Shown here: piece after piece, positions 16,259-24,827 of the stretch
Numbering within the stretch: position 1 is the first letter of the stretch
Layout: each line of letters begins with the position of its first letter
NCBI RefSeq assembly: GCF_900112815.1
Contig: NZ_FOND01000015.1
Location: forward strand, 80,191 to 144,190
Direction of reading: 5' to 3'
Length of the DNA: 64,000 bases
Source: Blastococcus tunisiensis
Lineage (GTDB): Bacteria > Actinomycetota > Actinomycetes > Mycobacteriales > Geodermatophilaceae
Notes under the pieces: generated by a model
Databases searched by the model: none
What the model was told of the DNA's origin: nothing
Seen by the model: only the letters and a program-made list of their open reading frames with translations
Translations under genes and position numbers: made by a program

Positions 16259-18117
16259 GTGCGCAGCAGCCGCACGACCGAGGGAGCGCACGGCACCGCC
16301 GTGTCGCTGCCCGGTGCCGCTGCGCACACCCGGCGGACGGCGTGGGAGCGACGGATCCTCCTGGCCGCGGTCCTCCTGGCCGGAATGTGGGCGCTCCTCG
16401 TCGCCCTCGCCACCGGCGCTGCCGCGAGCGGCGATCCGGTCGCGAACGGTGCCGTTCCGTCACCGGGTCACGCGGCTGGTCCGACACCTGGGCAGGGTGC
16501 GGCCGCGGCAGTGCAGCATCCGCCCGCTGGACCGAAGAGCCCGCACCCCGGGCCGCCACCGGCCGACCCAGGGCCGACGCCGCGACCCGCCGGCGCAGGG
16601 TCCGGCGCAACGGCGCCCGGCCCTCCCGCGCCGGCCCCCGTGCCGGACGCCGGACAATCGGACGTCGTCTCGCCGGAGGGCAACGCCGGCCAGGGCAAGC
16701 CGGACAGCGGCAACGCCGGCCAGGGCAAGCCGGAGGTCACGCCCGGCCAGCGGAAGCCGGACGCCAGCACGGCGGGCCATGGCAAGCCGGACGTCACGCC
16801 GGGCCAGGGCACTCCGGGCGTCGTCACTCCCGGCCAGGGTGCACCGGGCGGCGGTAAGCCGGACGTCGCTCCGGGTGGGGTTTCCCCGGGCCAGGGCACG
16901 CCGGGCGTCGTCGCTCCCGGCCAGGGTGCGCCGGGCGGCGGCAAGCCGGACGTCGCTCCGGGTGGGGTTTCCCCGGGCCAGGGCACGCCGGACGTCACGC
17001 CGGACGTCACGCCGGGCCACGGCACGCCGGTCCACGGCACGCCGGGCCAGGGCACGCCGGGCGGCGGCAAGCCGGACGTCACCCCGGACCAGAGCGCGCC
17101 GGACCAGAGCGCGCCGGGCCAGAGCGCGCCGGGCGTCGGCACGCCGGACATCGTCACTCCGGGCCAGAGCGCGCCAGGCGTCGTACGCCGGACATCGTCA
17201 CTCCGGGCCAGAGCGCGCCAGGCGTCGGCACGCCGGACATCGTCACTCCGGGCCAGGGTGCATCGGGCCAGGGGTCAACGGGACAGGGTGCATCGGGCCA
17301 GGGCGAGCCGGACGTCACCCCGAGCGGTGTCACCCCGGGCCAGGGCGAGCCGGACGCCGTCGCGTCGGACCAGGGCGAGCCCGACGCCGTCACGCCGGGC
17401 AAGGCGAAGCCGGGGAGCAGCACCCCGGACGTCACGCCGGGCCAGGGTGCGGCGACGGCCGGGACGACCGGCGAGGTCGTCCCGACCGTGGATGTCCCGA
17501 CCGTGGATGTCCCGATCGTGGATGCGGCGAGCGGGGACACGGCGAAGGCGGATCCGGTGGCCGGGGGCAAGCCGGGCGACGCGAAGAAGAGCGGGACGCC
17601 GGACGGCACGACCGCGGCGTCCCTGGCCCCGTCCAGTACGCCGGTCCCGCCCGCGCCGTGGGCACCCGTCGCGCCGGACCTCGAGCGGCCCATGGCCGCG
17701 GAGGACGGCCCCAAGCGGAGCGCGCACAGTTCGGGCGCCGCGCCCCCCGCACCCGACGGCTACACCGGCCGACGCATCCAGATGCGGGCCGGCGGGAACG
17801 ACCCCGGCCGGGCGGCCACCTCGGTGACCCAGGCGGGCGCAGCAGCCGATCCCGGCCCGATCGGCGGGGCGGCGCTGCCGCCGCGGAGCCGGGCGCCTGC
17901 GCCGATGCCGCCCCCGGCGCCCGTGGCACCGAGCAGCGCGAACGCGCCCAGCGCGTCGGCCTCGGGCGGCGGGAACCACGGGTCGTGGGGTCTCGTCCAC
18001 GCCATCCTGACCGGCGACATCGCCGGCCCCCCTGCACTGGCTCCGGGCGACGTCGTGGTCGGCGCCGCAGAGGCAGTCGTCGGCGGTGCCGCGGATCCGG
18101 GTTCCCGCCCGGACTGA
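16259..18117 (+). pseudogene. Proline/glycine-rich repeat membrane protein, frameshifted in the repeats
   Basis: Starts at GTG 16259 with a perfect AGGAGG at 16247-16252. The N-terminus has a basic stretch and one membrane helix (ILLAAVLLAGMWALLVALA), followed by long PGQGTPGVV/PGGGKPDVAPGG repeats. At about 17184 one base is missing relative to the neighbouring copy of the same repeat (GGCGTCGTACGCC against GGCGTCGGCACGCC). The reading frame then moves by one and stays open in the same style to 18117 (ends VVGGAADPGSRPD). The two parts together would make ~619 residues. It may be a real inactivation, a phase-variable slip or a sequence error. Function unknown; a surface-exposed stalk is likely. 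Confidence 0.75.
16801..16974 (+). repeat. 87-bp tandem duplication in the proline-rich gene
   Basis: Bases 16801-16887 and 16888-16974 are near-identical copies (29 codons each). The unit encodes PGQGTPGVV-PGQGAPGGGKPDVAPGGVS. Shorter 30-45-base repeats flank it, including the ~45-base copies at 17138-17250 in which the single-base deletion lies. Confidence 0.85.
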
Positions 18118-18359
18118 ACCCGTCCCGCGTCCGGCCGGCGGACGTGTGCCCACGGCACGCCCGGACCGCGAGCAGGACGCCACCGGCAGGGCCGCCCACC
18201 GGGGGGCTCCGCACAGACAACCGATCAGCCCGCAGGGCCACAGCGTGGTCCGCCCCGGTCCTCCGGTGACGTCACCGAGGACACCGGCTCCCGCAGCGTC
18301 GCGGGACGCCCCGTCGGACCAGCCGAGACACCGAGCAGCACACGACACGAGGTCGAGTC

Positions 18360-19265
18360 ATGAACCAGCAGCAGCACGTTGCGATTCCGGAGCAGCGCCA
18401 CGTCGACGCGGTGGTGTCCGCCTTCCCCGCGCGGGAGGCCCGCCGGCATGCCATGCCCCGGGTGAGCGTCGTCATCCCCACCCTGAACGAGGCCAAGAAC
18501 CTGCCCACGGTCTTCGCCCACCTGCCCGCGGACCTCCACGAGGTGATCGTGGTGGACGGCCGCAGCGTGGACGACACGATCGACGTCGCCCGTGCCCTGC
18601 GGCCGGGGGTCCGCGTCGTCCTGCAGAACCGCGCCGGCAAGGGCAACGCCATGGCCTGCGGCTTCGCCCGTGCGACCGGTGACATCGTCGTGATGCTCGA
18701 CGCCGACGGATCGGCCGACCCGCGCGAGATCCCCCGCTTCGTCGAGGCACTGATGACCGGTGCGGACTTCGCGAAGGGCACCCGTTTCGCCAACGGGGGC
18801 GGGAGCAGCGACATCACGCGGGTGCGGTCGTGGGGCAACCGCTGGCTGAACCGGGCCGCGAACGTCCTGTTCGGCACCCGGTACACCGACCTCTGCTACG
18901 GCTACAACGCCTTCTGGACTCACTGCCTGGAGGCGCTGGACATCGATCCCCGGCCGGCGGAGGAGGCCGGCCGGCTCTGGGGGGACGGGTTCGAGATCGA
19001 GACGATCATCAACACCCGGATGGCCAAGGCCCGGATGCGGGTCACCGAGGTGCCCAGCTTCGAGTTCCAGCGCCTGCACGGCACCAGCAACCTCGACACC
19101 TGGCGGGACGGGGGCCGGGTGCTCCGGGCCCTGCTGGTCGAGCGGATCAACGGCAAGGGCGTGCGCCGCACCCACGTGTTCCTCGACAACGTCGCCGTCG
19201 CCCCGCCGGAGGCCGGCCGGCTGCAGCACGAGGCCGGCCCGCGCACCGGTACGGACCGGTCCTGA
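18360..19265 (+). CDS. Family 2 glycosyltransferase (DPM1/UDP-glucose type)
   Basis: A 301-residue protein. From residue ~35 it shows VSVVIPTLNEAKNLPTVF, then IVVDGRSVDDT and IVVMLDADGSADP (the DxD-type metal and nucleotide site), and a C-terminal domain with YGYNAFW and GDGFEIETIIN. This resembles polyprenyl-phosphate sugar transferases, but no membrane helices follow, so it is probably cytoplasmic and membrane-associated. It adds a sugar to a lipid or polysaccharide acceptor. The 50-base gap to the acyltransferase gene suggests an operon. Confidence 0.87.
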   Translation: MNQQQHVAIPEQRHVDAVVSAFPAREARRHAMPRVSVVIPTLNEAKNLPTVFAHLPADLHEVIVVDGRSVDDTIDVARALRPGVRVVLQNRAGKGNAMACGFARATGDIVVMLDADGSADPREIPRFVEALMTGADFAKGTRFANGGGSSDITRVRSWGNRWLNRAANVLFGTRYTDLCYGYNAFWTHCLEALDIDPRPAEEAGRLWGDGFEIETIINTRMAKARMRVTEVPSFEFQRLHGTSNLDTWRDGGRVLRALLVERINGKGVRRTHVFLDNVAVAPPEAGRLQHEAGPRTGTDRS

Positions 19266-19315
19266 ACGCCGTCCGGGCGCCGGGTCTCGCACCTCGCACC
19301 GAGGCGGGAGGACCT

Positions 19316-20542
19316 GTGCGCGCTCAGCGGTACGCGGCGCTCGACGGCCTGCGCGGGTTCGCGGCCGTCGTCGTGGTGGTGTTCCACGCCGGCATGGCCG
19401 CGCCCGTCCTCGCCGGGGACGTGGGCATCGAGGAGGGCCACTGGTCCTGGTGGGCGGCGGAGACGCCGCTGCACCTGTTCTGGGCCGGGCCCCAGGCGGT
19501 GTACCTGTTCTTCGTGCTGTCGGGCTTCGTGCTGACGCTGCCCTTCCTGCGGCGGCCGCGGCCGTCCTGGCTGGGCTACTACCCGCGCCGTCTGGTGCGG
19601 CTCTACCTCCCGGTGTGGGCCTCTCTCGCGGTCGCGGTGGGGCTGTACTTCCTGTTCCCCCGGGAGAGCAGGCCGGGCGCCAGCTGGTGGATCAACGCCC
19701 ACGACATGCCCCTCACGCGGGACGGGCTGCAGCACGACCTGTCGCTGCTCGAGTGGACGACGATGCTCAACAGCCCGCTCTGGTCCCTGCAGTGGGAGGT
19801 GTACTTCTCCCTGCTCCTGCCGGTGTACGTCCTGCTCGCCGCCCTCTCCCGCAGGGTGCGGTTCCTGGCCCCGGTGCTGGCGCTCGCGCTGCTGGGGCTG
19901 ACCGCACTGGGTGAGAGCACCCTGACCGCCTGGCTCGTCTACCTCCCGATGTTCGGGCTGGGGACCCTGCTGGCCGCACACCGCGAGGAGGTCGGCCGGC
20001 TGCTCCGCGGGATGCGGACGTGGGCGTGGGGGCTGCTGCTCGTCGTCGCGCTGCTGCTCGTCGAGACCTCGTGGTTGCCCTCCCCGGTCGCGCCCATGAT
20101 CGCCACCCCGCTCAGCGTGGCGGGGGCGGCCCTGGTGGTGTGCGCCTTCCTCTACAGCCCCGGCGCGGTGCGCGTCGGCGAATTCCGGGTGAGCCAATGG
20201 ATCGGCCGGCGCTCGTTCAGCCTCTACCTGGTGCACGAGCCCGTCCTGGTGAGCCTGGCCGTCGTGCTCGCCACCACGAATCCCGCCGTCATCCTGGGGA
20301 TCGGGCTGCCGCTCGCGGTGCTCGCCTCGGCCGTCTTCTACCGGCTCGTCGAGGCCCCGGCGCACCGGTTCTCGGGGCAGGTGGGCCGGGCCTTCGGGGG
20401 CGGTGGACGCAGCCGGGCCGTGACCCCGCCCGCTGCGGCCGCCCCCGTCGCCGTCGCGCCCGCGGGTGCGCCCGTCCCCGTCGCGCCCGTCGCCGTCGCG
20501 CCCGCGGTCGCGCCCGTCGCCGTCGGGCGACCGGAGGACTGA
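19316..20542 (+). CDS. Acyltransferase family 3 membrane protein
   Basis: A 408-residue protein from GTG 19316, behind GCGGGAGG. It opens with the family signature RYAALDGLRGFAAVVVVVFH, then VYLFFVLSGFVLTLPFLRR and RRLVRLYLPVW, and has about ten membrane helices. The family (OafA/NodX type) transfers acetyl or other acyl groups to sugars from the cytoplasmic side. The last ~45 residues are an Ala/Pro/Val repeat tail (PVAVAPAGAPVPVAPVAVAP) not normal for the family and encoded by short repeats. It probably O-acylates surface polysaccharide. Confidence 0.9.
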   Translation: MRAQRYAALDGLRGFAAVVVVVFHAGMAAPVLAGDVGIEEGHWSWWAAETPLHLFWAGPQAVYLFFVLSGFVLTLPFLRRPRPSWLGYYPRRLVRLYLPVWASLAVAVGLYFLFPRESRPGASWWINAHDMPLTRDGLQHDLSLLEWTTMLNSPLWSLQWEVYFSLLLPVYVLLAALSRRVRFLAPVLALALLGLTALGESTLTAWLVYLPMFGLGTLLAAHREEVGRLLRGMRTWAWGLLLVVALLLVETSWLPSPVAPMIATPLSVAGAALVVCAFLYSPGAVRVGEFRVSQWIGRRSFSLYLVHEPVLVSLAVVLATTNPAVILGIGLPLAVLASAVFYRLVEAPAHRFSGQVGRAFGGGGRSRAVTPPAAAAPVAVAPAGAPVPVAPVAVAPAVAPVAVGRPED

Positions 20543-20600
20543 TCCGGCGCGGGACCGATCCGGCGCGGGACCGATCCGGCGCGGGACCGATCCGGTGCGG
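20541..20600. repeat. 16-base tandem repeat (3.75 copies) between convergent genes
   Basis: Three exact copies of GATCCGGCGCGGGACC and a partial fourth begin at the acyltransferase stop and fill the gap towards the convergent glycosyltransferase gene. No hairpin with a T-tract is seen. It may serve as a bidirectional terminator region or be simple slippage. Confidence 0.85.
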
Positions 20601-20621
20601 CCGGAGGGCAGAGCCGGCGGG

Positions 20622-21908
20622 TCAGCGCCTGCCGGACAGCACCGCGCGGGCCCGACGACGGCTGCGCAGGTAGGCGACGGGGCCGCAGAGGACGCCGAGC
20701 AGCTCCAGCCGGGTGAGGACGGGCGGGAACGTCGTCGACTTGCCGAGGTTCTTCTTCGAGCCGGGGCTCAGCAGGTAGCGCACGCCCAGCGGGATGCGGC
20801 GGAGGACGGCCGCCGCCGTCCGGCGGTCGTCGAGCATCCACTTGGTGACGGTGGCCGACAGCCCGACGCCGTAGCGGAACATCTGCCGGCGCAGCGCCTC
20901 GTAGGACCGCCGGTGGCTGTGCCACATCAGCGCGGCCGGCTCGTAGACCAGCGTGTGCCCCGCGGAGACGGTGCGCTGGAAGATGTCGAGGTCCTCGCCG
21001 CCGTGCGCGACGGTGCCCGCGCCGAGGTCGACGGCGAACCCGCCCAGGCCCCGGACCGTCTCCGTCCGGAACGCCATGTTCGCCCCCGAGCCGAACAGGC
21101 CGGCGTTGTACGGGTACAGCGGGCTGCCGTGGCGGTGGTCGCCGGTGTCGAAGACCTGCCGCCGGAAGCCCTTGTGGAAGCCGCCGAACTCCTCCAGCCA
21201 CAGCTGCGGCTGGGTCTCGACCTCGGCCGGCATGATGGCCCCGGTCACGCAGCCGACGTCGTCGGCCGCGTCGAACGCGGCGACCAGCCGGGCCAGCCAC
21301 TGCCGGTCCACCCGGACGTCGTCGTCGGTGAAGACGATGATCTCCCCGCGTGCGGCCGCCAGACCGGCGTTGCGGGCGAACGACAGTCCCTGCCGGGGCT
21401 CGTGCACCCAGCGCACCCGCTCCTCGCCGGCGAAGGCGGCGCCCAGCGCGGCCGCGAGGGGCGCGGGGTCGACGTCGTTGTCGACCACGACCACCTCGAA
21501 GGGCGAGTACGCGCTCTCCAGCACCCGGCGCACGGTGGCGACGGTGGAGTCGACGTTGCGGAAGCTGGCGATGGTCACCGTGGCCGGCGGACCGGCGGCC
21601 GGCGTCCCGGCCGGGGACGGCGCCGGCGCGTCCGGCCCGACGTCGGCCAGGGTCTCCGGCGGCCGGAGACCCTGCTCGCGCAGCACGGTGGACAGCTGCG
21701 GCCGCAGCTCCGCCCAGGTCCGCTCGGCCGCGGCCCGGACGACGTCGCTGTCGGGGGCCTCGACCTCCACCATCCCGACCGGTTCCCCGCCGTGCTGGAC
21801 GAGGACCCGGGCCAGGGGGTGGCCGGGCCGCGAACCGGGGTCGGGGTACTCGAGCTCGTGGGTGGCGAGGTCGACCGACAGCACGCGCCGGGGACGGAAG
21901 CCGGTCAC
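20622..21908 (-). CDS. Family 2 glycosyltransferase with N-terminal accessory domain
   Basis: A 428-residue protein starting at GTG 21908, overlapping the deacetylase stop. The first ~125 residues (RPRRVLSVDLATHELEYPDP and following) form an accessory domain of unknown function. The GT2 domain follows: TVTIASFRNVDSTVATVRRV, VVVVDND, GEIIVFTDDDVRVD (DDD metal site) and GGEDLDIFQR. It probably works on the cytoplasmic face on polysaccharide repeat units. It is closely similar in layout to the GT2 encoded at 22750-23784, suggesting duplication inside the operon. It is the last gene of a five-gene minus-strand operon. Confidence 0.88.
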   Translation of the reverse strand: MTGFRPRRVLSVDLATHELEYPDPGSRPGHPLARVLVQHGGEPVGMVEVEAPDSDVVRAAAERTWAELRPQLSTVLREQGLRPPETLADVGPDAPAPSPAGTPAAGPPATVTIASFRNVDSTVATVRRVLESAYSPFEVVVVDNDVDPAPLAAALGAAFAGEERVRWVHEPRQGLSFARNAGLAAARGEIIVFTDDDVRVDRQWLARLVAAFDAADDVGCVTGAIMPAEVETQPQLWLEEFGGFHKGFRRQVFDTGDHRHGSPLYPYNAGLFGSGANMAFRTETVRGLGGFAVDLGAGTVAHGGEDLDIFQRTVSAGHTLVYEPAALMWHSHRRSYEALRRQMFRYGVGLSATVTKWMLDDRRTAAAVLRRIPLGVRYLLSPGSKKNLGKSTTFPPVLTRLELLGVLCGPVAYLRSRRRARAVLSGRR

Positions 21909-22753
21909 CGGTAGTCCGATCCGGGCCGCCGGCGGACGACGGCCCTCGCCCGCCGGTAGGCGCGCCAGCCGGTCGTCGCCGGGGCCTCGCGGTGGGTGCT
22001 CCGCCGGCCGTCCCGCCCCTCCAGCCAGGCCGAGAACCGGGCCGGCGTCAGATCGCGGGTCACCATCAGCCGGGACACGCTGAACGGGTGCTCCCCGGGC
22101 CGGGACACCGCGTTGCGCACCCCCGCCGCGGACGCGTACCCGGCCTCCTCGGTCAGCCGGCGCACCCGCGGCCCGTGGTAGCCGTGCGGATAGGCGAACG
22201 TCGTCACGGGCCGGCCCAGGGCGTCCTCCAGGAGCCGCCGCGGGGTGCTCAGCTCGTCGCGGAGCGCGCCGCCGCCGAGGGTGTCCAGCTGCGGGTGGCT
22301 GTGGCTGTGTGCCCCCAGCTCCACCCCCGCCTCGACCAGTTCGGGCAGCTGGCCCCAGGCGAGCATGCGGTCCTCCGGCCCCGGTTCCCGCACCGGCGAC
22401 CCCGCCAGCCAGCCGGTCGTCACGTACAGCGTCGAGGGCAGTCCGCGCGCCTGGAGCGCGGGCAGCGCGGCCGTGGCGAAGTCCGCGTAGCCGTCGTCGA
22501 AGGTGATCACCGCGATCCGCTCGTCCCCGCGCCACCCGTCGGGTCCACCCCGCCCGCTCATCAGGGCGCCGAAGGGCACGCACCGGAACCCCGCCCCGAC
22601 GAGCAGCGACAGGTGCTCGGCGAAGACGGCCGGGGAGACCGAGTAGGGCGCGATCTGCCGCCCCGGCGTGTCCGTGATCGCGTGGTACAGCAGGACGGGC
22701 ACGGCAGGGGGCACCGCGGCCCGCCGGTTCCCGGTGGCGAGCAGGGCGCTCAC
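21905..22753 (-). CDS. Polysaccharide deacetylase (NodB family)
   Basis: A 282-residue protein from GTG 22753, overlapping the stop of the GT2 gene. NodB motifs: ITFDDGYADF (Asp-Asp metal and catalytic pair), GAHSHSHPQLD (metal-binding His pair) and FAYPHGYHGPRV. It begins AVPVLLYHAITD, typical of the short bacterial family lacking a signal peptide. It removes N- or O-acetyl groups from sugars. A paralog with the same motifs is encoded at 32743-33543. Confidence 0.9.
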   Translation of the reverse strand: MSALLATGNRRAAVPPAVPVLLYHAITDTPGRQIAPYSVSPAVFAEHLSLLVGAGFRCVPFGALMSGRGGPDGWRGDERIAVITFDDGYADFATAALPALQARGLPSTLYVTTGWLAGSPVREPGPEDRMLAWGQLPELVEAGVELGAHSHSHPQLDTLGGGALRDELSTPRRLLEDALGRPVTTFAYPHGYHGPRVRRLTEEAGYASAAGVRNAVSRPGEHPFSVSRLMVTRDLTPARFSAWLEGRDGRRSTHREAPATTGWRAYRRARAVVRRRPGSDYR

Positions 22754-23784
22754 CGCCGTCCGCCCTCGACGGCACCGCGCGGGGCACGCCGCCGGCTGCG
22801 CACCCGGGCGGCGCTGCGCGCGTACAGCAGCGGCCCGGCCAGGTAGCCGGCCAGCTCCAGCGCCACCAGGAGGCGCGAGGTCTCCGCCGGCAGCTTGGCG
22901 TTCCGCGCCGACGTCGGCCAGAGCAGCATGTGCAGCCCGCGCGGGACGCAGCGGAGCACCGCCAGCGCCGGCCGGCCGCCGTGGGCCAGCAGCTTCGTGA
23001 GGCCCGCGGCCATGCCGACGCCGTAGCCGAACATCTGCACCCGGAGCGCCCGGGTGCTCTCCCGGTGGTGGTGCCGCACCACGGCGGACGGCGTGTAGAC
23101 CAGCGTCCGGCCGGCCAGGATCACGCGCCGGTAGATGTCGAGGTCCTCGCCGCCCCGGGCCGGGGTGCCCGCCCCGAGCGCCTCGTCGAAGCCGCCGATC
23201 GCGCGCAGGGCCTCGGTGCGGAAGGCCATGTTGTTGCCGCTGCCGAACTCCCCGGCGGTGTACGGGAAGAACGGTGAGTGCGTGCCTGGTGTGCCCAGGC
23301 CGGACGGCGCGGGATCCAGCGCCCAGACCGTCCGCTCGGTGCCCTTGTCGAAGATGCCGGCGTCCTCGAACCACTCCTGCTCGGCCGTCGCCGTCTCGGC
23401 GGCGAGCACCCGGCCCGTGACGCAGGCGACGGTCCCGGCGGGGTCGGCGTCCAGCACGTCGAGCAGCTCGGCGATCCAGGTGGGATCGGGGACGGCGTCG
23501 TCGTCGGTGTAGGCGACGACGCCGCCCCGCGCCGCGGCGAGCCCGGCGTTGCGCGCCGCGGACAGCCCGCGGGTGGGTTGCGTGACGAGCCGCAGCCGCT
23601 CGTCGGCGACGCCGGACAGCAGCGCGGCCGTGCGGCCGGACGCGGGGTCGTTGTCCACGACCACGAGCTCCAGGTCGGGATGCGTCTGGTCCAGGACGGC
23701 CCGGACCGTCCCGCGCAGCCGGGGCTCCCGGCCGAGCGTGCACACCACCACGGACACGGGCCCCCGCTCGGGGTCGCCGGGCAC
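22750..23784 (-). CDS. Family 2 glycosyltransferase
   Basis: A 344-residue protein; GTG 23784 lies two bases after the stop of the GT14-like gene. Motifs: VSVVVCTLGREPRLRGTVRAV, LVVVDNDPASGR, GGVVAYTDDDAVPDPTW and ARGGEDLDIYRRV. The shared pattern with the 20622-21908 product (TDDD, GSGxNMAFRTE, GGEDLDI, final basic region) shows they are paralogs. It probably adds successive sugars in the same polymer. Confidence 0.88.
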   Translation of the reverse strand: MPGDPERGPVSVVVCTLGREPRLRGTVRAVLDQTHPDLELVVVDNDPASGRTAALLSGVADERLRLVTQPTRGLSAARNAGLAAARGGVVAYTDDDAVPDPTWIAELLDVLDADPAGTVACVTGRVLAAETATAEQEWFEDAGIFDKGTERTVWALDPAPSGLGTPGTHSPFFPYTAGEFGSGNNMAFRTEALRAIGGFDEALGAGTPARGGEDLDIYRRVILAGRTLVYTPSAVVRHHHRESTRALRVQMFGYGVGMAAGLTKLLAHGGRPALAVLRCVPRGLHMLLWPTSARNAKLPAETSRLLVALELAGYLAGPLLYARSAARVRSRRRAPRGAVEGGRR

Positions 23785-23786
23785 GG

Positions 23787-24827
23787 TCAGCCCCCTGCCG
23801 GTTCGGCGGGGGAGAGGGCCGGGCCGTCGGCGTCTCGCAGCACGTGCCGGTCGAGCTCGTCGAGCAGCGCAGTGGCGCGCGGGTCGAACTTGCGGGCGAA
23901 GAAGAGGCCGGAGCCGAGCAGCTGCGCCGCGTCGCCGTCGGCGAGCAGGTCCGGCCGCCCCGTCTCCACGGCGCTCCACCGGATGGCGTGCAGGGACGCC
24001 CGCTCCACCGGCACGTCGGGGGCGTTGCACAGCAGGGTCGCCACCACCGACTCCAGCGGGATGATCGTGCGCTCGTAGTAGGCCATCAGGCCGGGATCCG
24101 CCTCGACCAGCTCCAGCAGCCGGGCCACGCCCCGCCGGGACAGCGCGTACCAGGCGGAGCTCCACCAGCACGGGAACGCGGCGGTGAACGGGCTCCTCGA
24201 CCCGGCGCGCAGCCCGACGCGGTTGGGCAGGCCGAGGGCGTCCGGCAGCTTGAACACGTGCACCAGGCCCTGGGACCGCGCGATCGCGCCGTAGAGCAGG
24301 TCGCGCGCCCGCCGCACCGCGCCCCGCAGCCGTGGCGGCCAGGCGCGGGTGAGGTGCCAGGCGGGCAGGGGCACGTACTGGTAGTCGTACCGGCGGTGGC
24401 AGTCCAGGCGTGCCTCCGCGTCCGGCAGCTCCGTGATCGGGACGGCGTCCAGGACGGCGTCCACCCCGCTGCGGCGCAGCCGCTCGGCGAAGCGGTCCAG
24501 CCGGGCGATCGGGTAGTCCTGCTCCGACAGGAGCACCAGCCAGTCGAACTCGAGGTTCTCGAGGGCCCAGCGCATCACCCGCCAGCGGCTGCGGTCCAGG
24601 GACATGTCGCCCCACACGATCGGGTGCGGGCTGGTGTGCAGGTGGCCGCCGACCTCGGCGACAGTGCCCGGGTCGATCGGGCCGGCGAAGACGTCGTGGT
24701 GGACGACGAGTTCCGCCGTCGGCTGCGCCGCCCGGAGGGTCCGGAGCAGCCGGCTCAGCTGCTCCGGTGACTGGTAGGAGGTGATGAAGTAGGCGATGCG
24801 CGGCGCTCCCGCGGGCGCGGCAGTCAC
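23787..24827 (-). CDS. Core-2/I-branching enzyme-like glycosyltransferase (GT14-type)
   Basis: A 346-residue protein from GTG 24827, with GGAGG about nine bases upstream and a four-base overlap with the preceding gene. Family features: RIAYFITSYQSPEQLSRLL at the start, LENLEFDWLVLLSEQDYPI (the SG/SEQDYP motif) and LGSGLFFARKFDP at the end. In eukaryotes the family makes beta-1,6-GlcNAc branches; bacterial members sit in polysaccharide clusters. A second member is encoded divergently at 27265-28185. Confidence 0.85.
   Translation of the reverse strand: MTAAPAGAPRIAYFITSYQSPEQLSRLLRTLRAAQPTAELVVHHDVFAGPIDPGTVAEVGGHLHTSPHPIVWGDMSLDRSRWRVMRWALENLEFDWLVLLSEQDYPIARLDRFAERLRRSGVDAVLDAVPITELPDAEARLDCHRRYDYQYVPLPAWHLTRAWPPRLRGAVRRARDLLYGAIARSQGLVHVFKLPDALGLPNRVGLRAGSRSPFTAAFPCWWSSAWYALSRRGVARLLELVEADPGLMAYYERTIIPLESVVATLLCNAPDVPVERASLHAIRWSAVETGRPDLLADGDAAQLLGSGLFFARKFDPRATALLDELDRHVLRDADGPALSPAEPAGG

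Noticed and set aside
16680..17400. CRISPR-like array in the repeated region
   Set aside because: Repeats are in-frame codon repeats without unique spacers of constant length, and no cas genes are nearby.
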